Shown piece by piece: positions 17,004 to 24,105 of a stretch of 64,000 nucleotides of DNA. The notes below the pieces were generated by a model, which saw nothing but the letters and a program-made list of their open reading frames with translations, was not told the origin of the DNA and did not search any database. The position numbers and the translations under genes are program-made. Numbering within the stretch: position 1 is the stretch's first letter; every line of letters starts with the position of its first letter. This DNA is from Trinickia soli (lineage in GTDB: Bacteria; Pseudomonadota; Gammaproteobacteria; Burkholderiales; Burkholderiaceae): contig NZ_PNYB01000001.1 of the NCBI RefSeq assembly GCF_002879855.1, positions 62,001 to 126,000 on the forward strand. The letters are read 5' to 3'.

Positions 17004-17198
17004 ACAGATTGGAAATCCGCTATTCCCGATTTGACGGTTGCCGATGCCATTCGACTCGCGATCAACGCGCTACGGGACGTTGCCGAGTCGCACAAGATGC
17101 CCTCGGGCATCGAGCTGGATAAGGCAACGGCCGAGCTGCACGCGAGCGCGGCCGATGTGCTGGATGAATCGCTCAAGCAGCTGCGCGGGCACGAATAG
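17004..17198 (+). pseudogene. 3' end of an unidentified accessory gene
   Basis: An open frame after TGA 17001 reads DWKSAIPDLTVADAIRLAIN and continues to LDESLKQLRGHE, stopping at 17196-17198. It is amphipathic-helical and coding-like but lacks a good start codon. I take it as the remaining 3' part of a gene. TAGGAAAAG follows its stop, a variant of the array box. Bases 16828-17003 show no gene. Confidence 0.4.
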
Positions 17199-17208
17199 GA
17201 AAAGCCAG

Positions 17209-17892
17209 GTGACGCCGACAATACGTTGCTTCGATCCGAACGCGCCCCTCTATACGAAAGGTGGCCGACCGCTTCCTGATACGGAGGACCGGACATTTAG
17301 CGCCTTCGTATTGCGCGCGTTGCGTGACGCGCGCTCAAAGAGCGAGGTGCCCCCAGCATGCCCGCACTGTGGGAGTCGTGAGACCATTCTCGCTAGCCGC
17401 CCGCACACGCGCCTGCCCCGTCCGACGTTCCTGTGCCGCGACTGTTGGCGACGCTATAACCGTCTCACAGGCACGCCGCTCGCACGTCTGCGCCACGAGA
17501 CGAAGCTACCGGCCTTTGTGAGGCTGCTTTCTCAACAGATTTCGTATGCGAAAGCGGCCGACAGGTTGGGGGTCGACTACACTGCGATCGCGAACTGGAC
17601 GGCCAAGTTTCGAGCCTGGTTTCGCGAACTCGACCCGACGTGCGAGTGGGAAAGGCGCGTCCGCCTGGGCCTGAAACCTCGCGCGCTGGGGGCATGCCCG
17701 AACTGCACAGCTCAAGCGCTGCGTTTTTACGGCTTTGCTTCCGAGTCTGGCGACCGGCGCTTAAGCTGCGTCGCCTGTGGCAGCGTTTTTTCGCTCAGCA
17801 AACTGGGCGGTGAACTCCAGTGCGCGGTGAGCTACGATCCGGCGGTCGCATCTGGCCGACTCGACTTGCCGCGCATGCAGCGCGTTGATTGA
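17209..17892 (+). CDS. DUF746 protein with zinc-ribbon and HTH
   Basis: 227 residues from GTG 17209. Two Cys4-type zinc ribbons: CPHCG (about residue 48) with CRDC about 27 residues later, and CPNC (about 165) with CVAC about 26 residues later. Between them lies a helix-turn-helix-like stretch, ISYAKAADRLGVDYTAIANW. This is the DUF746 family, which resembles the N-terminal part of transposases but lacks a DDE catalytic core. It is a likely DNA-binding accessory protein. The start follows a GGAAAAG box by 5 nt; a CGGAAAAC box lies 1 nt after the stop. Confidence 0.8.
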   Translation: MTPTIRCFDPNAPLYTKGGRPLPDTEDRTFSAFVLRALRDARSKSEVPPACPHCGSRETILASRPHTRLPRPTFLCRDCWRRYNRLTGTPLARLRHETKLPAFVRLLSQQISYAKAADRLGVDYTAIANWTAKFRAWFRELDPTCEWERRVRLGLKPRALGACPNCTAQALRFYGFASESGDRRLSCVACGSVFSLSKLGGELQCAVSYDPAVASGRLDLPRMQRVD

Positions 17893-17915
17893 TCGGAAAA
17901 CGACGGGAAGGGAAT

Positions 17916-18335
17916 ATGAAGCGAGATTGGGACTTACTGCGAAAGCAGCTGACGGACATAGAAGAAGGCCGGGACGTGCTCGCGGATATCCCAGACGCAC
18001 CGAAATGGACAGACGACCTGACGTGGGAAGCCTACGATGATCTCGCGAAAGATCAAAGGGCTATCGAAGAGCGAATTGCCGGGCACTTGGAACTGCTCAT
18101 CGACAGTGGCTACGTGGAAGGCCCGCAAGTACTCCGAGGTGCCGACAATCACTTTGCGTACGGCTCGTCTGCGCCGCGCCTCACTATGGCTGGCCACGAT
18201 CTGCTCGATACCATGCGATCCACCACAATTTGGGAATCGATCAAATCGACCGCTCGGACAAAGGGCATAGAGCTGACGTTCGACGCTATCAAGGCACTCG
18301 CTGGATACGCTTTGAAGCACGCGTTGGGCGCATAG
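17916..18335 (+). CDS. DUF2513 family protein
   Basis: 139 residues. MKRDWDLLRKQLTDIEEG at the N-terminus and the central segment HLELLIDSGYVEGPQVLRG then LTMAGHDLLDTMRS match DUF2513, a winged-helix-like family common on prophages and islands; its role is unknown. The start has GGGAAGGGA directly upstream. The stop codon is part of TAGGAAAAC. Confidence 0.85.
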   Translation: MKRDWDLLRKQLTDIEEGRDVLADIPDAPKWTDDLTWEAYDDLAKDQRAIEERIAGHLELLIDSGYVEGPQVLRGADNHFAYGSSAPRLTMAGHDLLDTMRSTTIWESIKSTARTKGIELTFDAIKALAGYALKHALGA

Positions 18336-18384
18336 GAAAACGGGAAAAAAGCAGGGCAGATGCCATTACACATCGGGGATAAAA

Positions 18385-18819
18385 ATGGCTTGGGGAATAT
18401 TTTGGCGGGTCTGGCTCAGCGAATTTTGTGCGTCGCTGGCATTGATGGCACTTTTCCTGGTAACGCCGTTGAAGCCCGTGTTGTATGCGGGCCGGTGGAC
18501 GCTCTGGCATCCAACCATCGTGTTCGCCTGGTTCGCGCTGCTTTTGTTCGCGAGCTTGCTGCGCGGCGGTAACGGGCTGCTGTACCTGGCATGGGGACGT
18601 TTGCTTGACAGGCCGGAATCTTTTTGGAGACGACTCAACGCTTGGACCGGGGGGCTCTACGTTGCGCTCGCGATAGCGAATATCGCTGTAGCCCACGCAG
18701 TTTCGTTCCGCATCTGGCTGCATCTGAAAAATTTCGGACCGCTCCTAATCCTGCTTGGTTTTTCGGTTTGGGCTGCTTGCCACCTTACCAACAACGGCCG
18801 AGCCACCGCGGTCGCTTGA
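18385..18819 (+). CDS. Hypothetical four-helix inner-membrane protein
   Basis: 144 residues with four predicted transmembrane helices (about 9-28, 43-60, 85-107 and 115-133; for example FCASLALMALFLVTPL and GPLLILLGFSVWAACHL). No family recognised. The ATG at 18385 follows GGGGAT with good spacing. An ATG at 18361 in another frame has no coding support. A CGGAAAAC box lies 5 nt after the stop. Confidence 0.65.
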   Translation: MAWGIFWRVWLSEFCASLALMALFLVTPLKPVLYAGRWTLWHPTIVFAWFALLLFASLLRGGNGLLYLAWGRLLDRPESFWRRLNAWTGGLYVALAIANIAVAHAVSFRIWLHLKNFGPLLILLGFSVWAACHLTNNGRATAVA

Positions 18820-18841
18820 TACAACGGAAAACGCGGGAAAG

Positions 18842-18937
18842 ATGGCCGGTTTGACGCACGTTTTGATGTTGATGAGTTCTCTGGGCGCTGCTCAAATTGC
18901 AGAGCAACAACCAATCTTACGAGGAGCGTCAAAATGA
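18842..18937 (+). CDS. Mini-protein, 31 residues
   Basis: The frame MAGLTHVLMLMSSLGAAQIA continues to RGASK. It starts 9 nt after a CGGAAAAC box, with GGGAAAG as ribosome-binding site, and its TGA overlaps the ATG of the next mini-gene (ATGA). This coupling is the main reason to take it seriously. It may act as a leader peptide for translation of the next gene. Confidence 0.4.
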   Translation: MAGLTHVLMLMSSLGAAQIAEQQPILRGASK

Positions 18938-19050
18938 TGAGCAAATTCGACAAGCTTTTCTGGGCTGGCATGTTCGTCGCGCTCATAGCGCTGGCGATCA
19001 TGGCGAATACGCGGTGTCCTGAGTGGCTGAGTGCGGCGCTGTTTGGTTAG
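18934..19050 (+). CDS. Single-helix membrane mini-protein, 38 residues
   Basis: MMSKFDKLFWAGMFVALIAL continues AIMANTRCPEWLSAALFG. One transmembrane helix spans about residues 9-25. GAGGAG lies 8 nt before the ATG and the start overlaps the stop of the upstream mini-gene. CGGAGAAT, a possible degenerate array box, follows directly after its TAG. The family is unknown; it is too short for homology claims. Confidence 0.55.
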   Translation: MMSKFDKLFWAGMFVALIALAIMANTRCPEWLSAALFG

Positions 19051-19233
19051 CGGAGAATATCTCCAACAGGAATCGCCGGCCTCGCCAGTGCAAGGGAAAA
19101 TGCGATGAAGACGATTCGATGGATGCTCGCGACGCACAGTTCGCGCTCGAGCAAGCGTGATGGCGTGTGATTAAGGACAGCACGGAAAACCGCTCGCTTA
19201 TGTCCCTTCAGCGTCGCGGATACAACAAGGCAG

Positions 19234-19503
19234 GTGCTATCACCCAGGAGGGACGCGAAGCGCTCGTGGGAGGTCTGGGCAACAAGGTGGCGAACGACGC
19301 AACATGCATCGGATGCGGATGCGGATGCGGATGCACGGATAGCCACGCTTGCCACGACGAGCTCGAGGGCGGACCAGTGCCACTGGCACCGCGTCGACCG
19401 CGGCGCGCGTATCGGTGTCCGCAGTTCATGCAGGGAATTGGAGAGTGCCTGGGACGCCGGCGATCGCGCGATGCGGGTGCCGCTCGAGCAGGCTGGCCGG
19501 TAA
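19234..19503 (+). CDS. Hypothetical protein with Asp-Ala repeat
   Basis: 89 residues from GTG 19234. The frame was chosen over a longer one that reads through to 19895 because its stop (TAA, 19501) is followed after 3 nt by the array box TGGAAAAC. The coding pattern RVDRGARIGVRSSCRELESA is helix-like. A GGATGC tandem repeat at about 19312-19336 encodes four Asp-Ala units. The start is uncertain: residues before the repeat may belong to a different remnant. No family recognised. Confidence 0.4.
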   Translation: MLSPRRDAKRSWEVWATRWRTTQHASDADADADARIATLATTSSRADQCHWHRVDRGARIGVRSSCRELESAWDAGDRAMRVPLEQAGR

Positions 19504-19532
19504 CAGTGGAAAACGAAAAACGGGAGCTTTTG

Positions 19533-19895
19533 ATGTTCACACTGATTGCGAAAGTCGCCTATAAAGGCGAGCTGCTCGAAGTGATGGAAACGGAAGTGTC
19601 GGAAACCGAGCGTAAGCGGTTGATCGCCGCGGCGCTCAGCGACGATCGCGCCTTGCCGAACAACGGTCAGGAAATGGAAGACGGCGAGGTCTGGATCGAC
19701 CTGCACGACAAAGACGGCGATATCGTGTCCGATGAGCCGGTTTGCTTCCATAAGGCCGATGCAGCTGACGCCTTGGTGCTGCACTTCGGCGCGCCGGCGA
19801 GCGTGGCAACGGATTGCCTTTCGAAACGCAACGTCGAGGCGCACTACGCAGACCATCGAGCGGGCGTTCGCTTCGCTGTCAGCGGCTCCCGTTAA
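19533..19895 (+). CDS. Hypothetical acidic protein of the array
   Basis: 120 residues beginning MFTLIAKVAYKGELLEVMET. It is acidic, with EVSETERKRLIAAALSDD and EDGEVWIDLHDKDGDI. No family recognised; a small alpha/beta fold is likely. The ATG at 19533 is preceded by GGGAG at 8 nt and by a TGGAAAAC box. The stop is followed after 2 nt by CGGAAAAC, which leads directly into the next gene. Confidence 0.6.
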   Translation: MFTLIAKVAYKGELLEVMETEVSETERKRLIAAALSDDRALPNNGQEMEDGEVWIDLHDKDGDIVSDEPVCFHKADAADALVLHFGAPASVATDCLSKRNVEAHYADHRAGVRFAVSGSR

Positions 19896-19910
19896 ATCGG
19901 AAAACGGACG

Positions 19911-20333
19911 ATGATCTACTTCACAACGCAGATCGGCCCCGAGTGGACCAAGGTTCTTCTCGGGCAGCAAATCGAGGCGCAGGTGGATGGTTGGATTGCA
20001 GAGGAGGCCGACCGTCTGAGCGACGCACAGCAGGCACAGGCACGCAGGGCGCTCGATGACTTCCACGCAGGCCTGAGCAGACAGTGGATCACGATTCAGT
20101 CCACGGACGACAAGGTGGCCGGCGTGTTTCGCTACATGCTCTCGTTCCTCGTCGAATTCACCGAGCCAGGTCGAAACGGAGACGAGCACCGCGAGGCTCT
20201 GATCCGCGACGCCTACGGGCCGGGTGCCGTTGATCAAAACGTCCTCGCGAAGCTGCGCGAGGAAGGCGAGCGCCTCCACCCTGCGCTTCATGGCCTCGCG
20301 CATGTCATCGAGCAGGTCGCGCCAGGCCAATAA
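19911..20333 (+). CDS. Hypothetical helical protein of the array
   Basis: 140 residues, mostly helical, with an acidic middle (WIAEEADRLSDAQQAQARRA) and LSFLVEFTEPGRNGDEHREA. No signal peptide or membrane segment. The ATG at 19911 follows CGGAAAACGGAC, so the box and ribosome-binding region touch. A further box lies 5 nt after its stop. Family unknown. Confidence 0.6.
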   Translation: MIYFTTQIGPEWTKVLLGQQIEAQVDGWIAEEADRLSDAQQAQARRALDDFHAGLSRQWITIQSTDDKVAGVFRYMLSFLVEFTEPGRNGDEHREALIRDAYGPGAVDQNVLAKLREEGERLHPALHGLAHVIEQVAPGQ

Positions 20334-20351
20334 CGGGACGGAAAACAAGGT

Positions 20352-20909
20352 ATGAAGATCAATCTTGCTATGGTGGTCGTGGTCGTCGCAGTTTTTGTCA
20401 TACTTGCCGCACTGGCTCGGCTGAAGGCCAATGGCCGCACCGGGAGCTACAAGCGTCGAAACCTCCTGACTGACAACGAGCTGGAGTTTTTCGACAGGTT
20501 GGTCAAGGCGCTGCCTGCGCACTACATTTTCCCCCAGGTCGCCATGTCGGCTCTGCTGGAAGCATCGAGCGGCGATAAAAAGATCGCACATAGTGATCGC
20601 CTACGGATCGCGCAACAGCGTGTTGATTATGTCATCTGCGATTCGCGATGCAAGGTGGTTGCTGTCGTGGAGTTGGACGACAGGACACATTCACGCACAA
20701 AGGACAACGTACGCGATAGTCGGCTTGAAAAAGCTGGAATCCGGACCGTCCGCTTCCAGTCGCGGAACAAGCCGACTATCGATCTCATCCGCACCTCAGT
20801 TTTGCACGCAGACCGTGAGAGCGAACAGGGATGTGGGATCGGCACGAGCGATGTGAAGCCGGGGGCGTTGGTCGAGATCGCGTCGGTGCCGTCGAAATCG
20901 GCCAACTAA
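20352..20909 (+). CDS. DUF2726 family membrane-anchored nuclease-like protein
   Basis: 185 residues. One N-terminal transmembrane helix (about 5-22, LAMVVVVVAVFVILAAL) precedes a DUF2726 domain: LLTDNELEFFDRLVKALP, QQRVDYVICDSR, VVAVVELDDRTH and DNVRDSRLEKAGI. The D-x-V-I and V-E-L-D-D acidic residues resemble the core of PD-(D/E)XK nucleases, to which DUF2726 is thought to be related; activity is not shown. AAGG precedes the ATG, itself after a CGGAAAAC box. Confidence 0.85.
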   Translation: MKINLAMVVVVVAVFVILAALARLKANGRTGSYKRRNLLTDNELEFFDRLVKALPAHYIFPQVAMSALLEASSGDKKIAHSDRLRIAQQRVDYVICDSRCKVVAVVELDDRTHSRTKDNVRDSRLEKAGIRTVRFQSRNKPTIDLIRTSVLHADRESEQGCGIGTSDVKPGALVEIASVPSKSAN

Positions 20910-20971
20910 ACGATTCGGAAAACAGGCGCGCGAGCGCTCCGCAGCGGCCGGTAGCCGATGAAAACGAAAGC

Positions 20972-21250
20972 ATGCCGACCTACAAAGAATTACTAGCCAA
21001 GCAACGAGAACTTGACGCTCAGATCGCAGCGGCGAGGAATGAGGAGCGGAGTCACGCAATCGCGACGATTCGCGAACTGATGCAGCAATTTGACATTACC
21101 GCGGGCGACCTCGCTGCGAAGCGAGACGCGTATAAGCGGGGCGCTTCGCAGGCGAAGTACCGCGATCCCGTGAGCGGCGCAACGTGGAGCGGGATGGGCC
21201 GCGAACCCCGGTGGATCGCAGGCAAAGATCGCACCGCCTTCGCCATCTGA
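20972..21250 (+). CDS. H-NS family nucleoid protein
   Basis: 92 residues. A coiled-coil oligomerisation region (LLAKQRELDAQIAAARNEER, about 6-45) is followed by the C-terminal AT-hook-like DNA-binding domain, YRDPVSGATWSGMGREPRWI, in which T-W-S-G-x-G-R-x-P-x-W is the H-NS/BpH1 signature. The start at 20972 gives the standard length; an upstream in-frame ATG overlaps DUF2726. It probably silences horizontally acquired DNA, perhaps the array itself. A box precedes it at 20916. Confidence 0.9.
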   Translation: MPTYKELLAKQRELDAQIAAARNEERSHAIATIRELMQQFDITAGDLAAKRDAYKRGASQAKYRDPVSGATWSGMGREPRWIAGKDRTAFAI

Positions 21251-21273
21251 AAGACCGGAAAACCGAAAGCGTA

Positions 21274-21852
21274 GTGAAACAGTTTACGATCGCCGTCCTC
21301 GCAACGGCAGGCTTGCTGTGTACAAGTGCATACGCCGCACGCAACGCCGGCGGTGTGGACGACGCGGAAGGAGCTTATGGTGTTCTGTTCCCGCTGTCGC
21401 AAGCGGCCCCGAATTCCCGGATGACGCCGGGCGCGTTGAATCGCGATGTGACGCAATCGACAATTCATTCGACGATCTGCGTGAAGGGGTATACGCGCGC
21501 GATTCGGCCGGAAGAAGGTTACACGGAGCGCCTGAAGCGTGAACAGATTGTGGCCTATGGCTACAGTGACCGTCGGCTGCGCGACTACGAGGAAGATCAC
21601 CTCGTGAGTCTCGAACTCGGTGGGTCGCCGACAGACCCGCGAAACCTGTGGCCCGAGCCGCACCATGTCGTTGGAGGATGGGGATCGTATGCCAAAGATC
21701 GCCTCGAGAACAAGCTGAAACATCTGGTGTGCAGTGGGCGGATGTCGCTCGCCGACGCGCAGCGGGCGATCGCGAACGATTGGATTAGTGCCTATAAGCA
21801 GTTCGTCAGTCAGGTGCCGGCCGAGAAGCGCCGGCACCGCGACGATGACTGA
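21274..21852 (+). CDS. Secreted HNH-like protein
   Basis: 192 residues from GTG 21274, which places a signal peptide at the N-terminus (FTIAVLATAGLLCTSAYA). The mature part has CVKGYTRAIRPEE and the segment DYEEDHLVSLELGGSPTDPR then NLWPEP. The E-D-H-L-x-x-L-E-L-G-G-x-x-x-D-x-x-N-L-W-P pattern is that of HNH-like nuclease folds seen in secreted proteins of unknown function. It could be a periplasmic nuclease. It follows the H-NS gene by 23 bp with a CGGAAAAC box between. Confidence 0.7.
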   Translation: MKQFTIAVLATAGLLCTSAYAARNAGGVDDAEGAYGVLFPLSQAAPNSRMTPGALNRDVTQSTIHSTICVKGYTRAIRPEEGYTERLKREQIVAYGYSDRRLRDYEEDHLVSLELGGSPTDPRNLWPEPHHVVGGWGSYAKDRLENKLKHLVCSGRMSLADAQRAIANDWISAYKQFVSQVPAEKRRHRDDD

Positions 21853-21871
21853 CGCCAAGGGAAGCTGAATT

Positions 21872-22180
21872 ATGGTGAAAGGACGAATTCCCGACGAAGA
21901 GGCTCGCGAGCGCCTGATCTTGTGGATTCGACGTCGCATGGATGAGTTCGGCATTACGCCGCAAGCCATCGCTGATTCCATCCAGCAGGATCTGGAGAAC
22001 CGCCCCGTCTTTCGCGATGCTCGCGGCAACGAGTGGAACGGCCAAGGCGAGATGCCGACGTGGCTACGCGCCGCGAAAAATGCCGGGGTGAGCCCCGACT
22101 TCTTTCGCATCGATCGAGCGCCATCCCCAACGGCCGAGGACGGCGAGATTGATCCTCGCCAGCTCGATCTTTTCTTTTAA
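21872..22180 (+). CDS. Atypical H-NS family protein
   Basis: 102 residues. The DNA-binding domain is in the middle to C-terminal part: FRDARGNEWNGQGEMPTWLR then AAKNAGVSPDFFRID, the H-NS signature (W-N-G-x-G-x-x-P-x-W-L) followed by a helix. The N-terminal part (ARERLILWIRRRMDEFGITP) is short and lacks the usual long coiled coil. The tail is acidic. With the normal H-NS gene two places upstream, this gives two silencer-type proteins in one array. Confidence 0.8.
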   Translation: MVKGRIPDEEARERLILWIRRRMDEFGITPQAIADSIQQDLENRPVFRDARGNEWNGQGEMPTWLRAAKNAGVSPDFFRIDRAPSPTAEDGEIDPRQLDLFF

Positions 22181-22354
22181 CCGACGACGGGAAAGTGCAG
22201 TCGAGCGCGACGATGATCGTTGAACTGCGCACGACGCAACGCCGGGACTACCGCCTTTGCGTCGACGCTCGATACCGTCACGATGATAAAGCGACAGCGT
22301 TGGAGGTGGGATGGCCGAGCTCGGGCGTGGCACCTTACGGAATGAGGAGAACCA

Positions 22355-22456
22355 TCAGCCGGCAACGCCGATCGTTTGGATCGAACCGCAACCAGCAATG
22401 GTTATCACAAGAGCCAAAGTCATCATTATTCCAATCAACGTGCGCATCATCATCAT
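22355..22456 (-). CDS. Micro-lipoprotein 1 (33 residues) of the T6SS cluster
   Basis: Four consecutive ATG codons begin the frame, which reads RTLIGIMMTLALVITIAGCG and ends SIQTIGVAG. The lipobox VITIAGC gives a mature lipoprotein of only 13 residues. AGAGGA lies 2-7 nt before the first ATG, a better distance to the later ones. It ends the minus-strand operon, 13 bp after the PAAR gene. It may be a small entericidin-like peptide or a second immunity factor; function unknown. Confidence 0.55.
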   Translation of the reverse strand: MMMMRTLIGIMMTLALVITIAGCGSIQTIGVAG

Positions 22457-22469
22457 TTCCTCTTTTGGT

Positions 22470-22757
22470 TTAGACCTCGATATACGACACCGACTGCGAC
22501 GCGACCAGCCGAGGCGGCGTTGGGCACTGGCAGGCGCAAAGGTCGTCGTTCAGCGCTGCTTGTCGCCCGTCCGGCCCGGTTGTTGAAATCCGCGGACCAT
22601 CGCACACGATCTTGCCCATCGCTTTGCAGGCAGGACACCAAACGGGATCGTTCTCGTATGCCTGTTCGCGATCTCCAATCAGATCCTTGCCGTCCCCGCT
22701 CTGCACGATGCCGCCAGCGGTCGTGCTGTCGCCCTTGACAATATCGTACCGGCGCAT
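22470..22757 (-). CDS. PAAR-domain T6SS spike-tip protein, copy 2
   Basis: 95 residues. MRRYDIVKGDSTTAGGIVQS at the N-terminus and the Cys-rich segment (CPACKAMGKIVCDGPRI, then CACQCPTPP) match PAAR-like proteins that cap the VgrG spike; the repeated Cys and His-free design suggests a metal-binding tip. It differs from the other copy (24218-24505) at six residues. It lies 12 bp after its immunity gene, in the order immunity, PAAR, lipoprotein. Confidence 0.85.
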   Translation of the reverse strand: MRRYDIVKGDSTTAGGIVQSGDGKDLIGDREQAYENDPVWCPACKAMGKIVCDGPRISTTGPDGRQAALNDDLCACQCPTPPRLVASQSVSYIEV

Positions 22758-22769
22758 AGGCGACTCCCT

Positions 22770-23810
22770 TTACACCGCGCCGGGGCGCAGATGCAAGCTG
22801 TTCAACAACGTGTCCCACACTTGAAGCGCGCCGGCTTCGTCGACAGGGGCGGTGGCTTGTTCTGGCGTCAGATCGGGACTGCTTGCGCCAAGCAATAGTT
22901 GAACGGCGGTGTGGGGCTTCGCCAACGTGCTCGGGTCGCCCGGTGCGAGCAAGTAAAACCGATAGGAAGTGATCCCGCCGTCTTGGATCTCGAACAAGAC
23001 TTCTTCTGCATTCATGCCGGCGATGGCGCGCTTGCCCTCGCGAAGAATGCGGTAGTGCCCCGGCTGCCGGGACAGTTGGGCACGCAGAGCGGGTAATGTC
23101 TTGGTCAGGGGCTCGTTTTGATCCTGTTCGACTGAATCGCGCATCTGAATTACGAGTAGCGCGGGGCGTCCGGGCATCAGCGCGAACGACTGGCTGGCTT
23201 CCTCTGTCGTCGTCGACGAGCCTGTCACGATCCCACCGTCAAAGCAGAAGCCAGATTCCGCTGGTACTGTCCAGTTATCGCGAGCCTTGAAGCGACGAAT
23301 CTCGTCGTCGTAAATGCTGGCTGCCTTGTCGATTGCCGTCGATCCGATTCGGCCGGTGATCCTAAAAAGCGTGCCGCCTGCGTATACATAGCTCTCTGTA
23401 TCGAATGGGAGGTCAACCCCCTCGGTTTCAGCATCCTGGTAAATGAATACGCGCGAGTAATGAGTCGGAGAAAGTATTTTCTCCAACCAAGCATGATTCG
23501 TTTCGTTGTTTCGATTTCCAGGATCTATACGTTTCTTGCTGCGCAATTCATGCTCTCGGGCCCCGACTCTCGCCTGGAACGATTCAAGCGATACGTTATA
23601 CTGGGTTTGGAGGCTGTCTCCGTCATATTCATACCGTTGATTTGAAATCTCGCTTGCAGCGGGTCGGTTGAACATAAACCGGCCGATGCACCAGGGCCGC
23701 AGGTTGGACAGCAAGGGATTTGTAGTTATCGTCGGCTCACCGGAGAATGCGGTCGAGCAAGCACACGCGCTCGCCGCGAATAACAAAATTTTTGACAGGT
23801 ATTTCAGCAT
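22770..23810 (-). CDS. tli4: Tli4-type periplasmic immunity protein, orphan copy
   Basis: 346 residues with a signal peptide (LLFAASACACSTAFSGE). The N-terminal half (RPWCIGRFMFNRPAASEISN) and C-terminal half (ESGFCFDGGIVTGSSTT) match the two-domain Tli4 immunity family, which binds and blocks Tle4-type lipases in the periplasm. Its second half is almost identical to the copy at 24518-25549; the first half is clearly diverged. Upstream, only the tail of a lipase gene remains, so this immunity gene has lost its partner. Such orphans can protect against rivals. Confidence 0.85.
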   Translation of the reverse strand: MLKYLSKILLFAASACACSTAFSGEPTITTNPLLSNLRPWCIGRFMFNRPAASEISNQRYEYDGDSLQTQYNVSLESFQARVGAREHELRSKKRIDPGNRNNETNHAWLEKILSPTHYSRVFIYQDAETEGVDLPFDTESYVYAGGTLFRITGRIGSTAIDKAASIYDDEIRRFKARDNWTVPAESGFCFDGGIVTGSSTTTEEASQSFALMPGRPALLVIQMRDSVEQDQNEPLTKTLPALRAQLSRQPGHYRILREGKRAIAGMNAEEVLFEIQDGGITSYRFYLLAPGDPSTLAKPHTAVQLLLGASSPDLTPEQATAPVDEAGALQVWDTLLNSLHLRPGAV

Positions 23811-23893
23811 GATGGCTCCGGCGCGTCCTGCGCAATTTGGACAACGCTATAGAGCAAAGCCCACCGTGTCCAAGGATGGCTGTAACTAAATTG
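23804..23893 (-). pseudogene. 3' scar of a second Tle4-like lipase gene
   Basis: The frame ending in TGA at 23804-23806 reads SHPWTRWALLYSVVQIAQDA and PEPSC, matching the last residues of the intact effector (MHPWVRWALLYSIVQIAQDA, PEPTC). It overlaps the start of the orphan immunity gene by ATGCTGA, exactly as in the intact pair. Homology fades beyond about 23893. The effector body was deleted, leaving about 30 codons. Confidence 0.9.
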
Positions 23894-23955
23894 GAGGCTG
23901 TAACAGAAACAGGCCGTCAAAATGTAATGAGTTGACTGAGCGCGACTCCCTCTGT

Positions 23956-24003
23956 TTGGTCGCGGTAGGGACGATGGTTACCCATCGCCCCTACCGCGAC
24001 CAA
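23956..24003. repeat. 21-bp near-perfect inverted repeat
   Basis: Arms 23956-23976 (TTGGTCGCGGTAGGGACGATG) and 23983-24003 pair at 20 of 21 positions around a 6-nt loop, GTTACC. No T-run follows on either strand, so it is not an ordinary terminator. It lies in the 210-bp gap between the effector scar and micro-lipoprotein 2; nothing else was recognised there. Confidence 0.85.
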
Positions 24004-24105
24004 CGAAACCGGCGCACCGGCCGATGGCGGAACGGGGACCGAAGCTTTCTTCACGAACTCATGATATTCGCCGACATCTCCAACAACCTGACAGTACGAT
24101 TAACC

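Larger units (their letters stand above)
15179..21263 (+). repeat. Stop-anchored GGAAAAC boxes between array genes
   Basis: Exact CGGAAAAC starts at 15179, 17894, 18825, 19183, 19898, 20339, 20916 and 21256. AGGAAAAC occurs at 15638 and 18334, TGGAAAAC at 19507 and AGGAAAAG at 17197; another AGGAAAAC lies outside at 6174. Each begins within about 0-12 nt after the stop codon of the upstream frame, while its distance to the next start varies from 1 to over 40 nt. All are on the coding strand. The FitAB operon and the last two genes of the array lack a clear box. Confidence 0.8.

Noticed and set aside
16844-17296. 150-codon minus-strand frame between FitAB and the DUF746 gene
   Set aside because: Low-complexity Ser/Ala/Arg composition and no motif; the plus strand has more coding-like sequence here.
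19105-19170. 21-codon frame MKTIRWMLATHSS... before the box at 19183
   Set aside because: Too short and without a convincing ribosome-binding site; mentioned only because an array box follows its stop by 12 nt.
19167-19895. Single 242-codon frame across two array genes
   Set aside because: The stop at 19503 in the other frame is followed by an array box, and a good Shine-Dalgarno with ATG at 19533 begins the second gene; the long frame merely reads through the gap.
17894-21263. Interpretation of the GGAAAAC boxes as integron attC sites
   Set aside because: No GTTRRRY core, no long imperfect palindromes around the boxes and no intI gene are visible.
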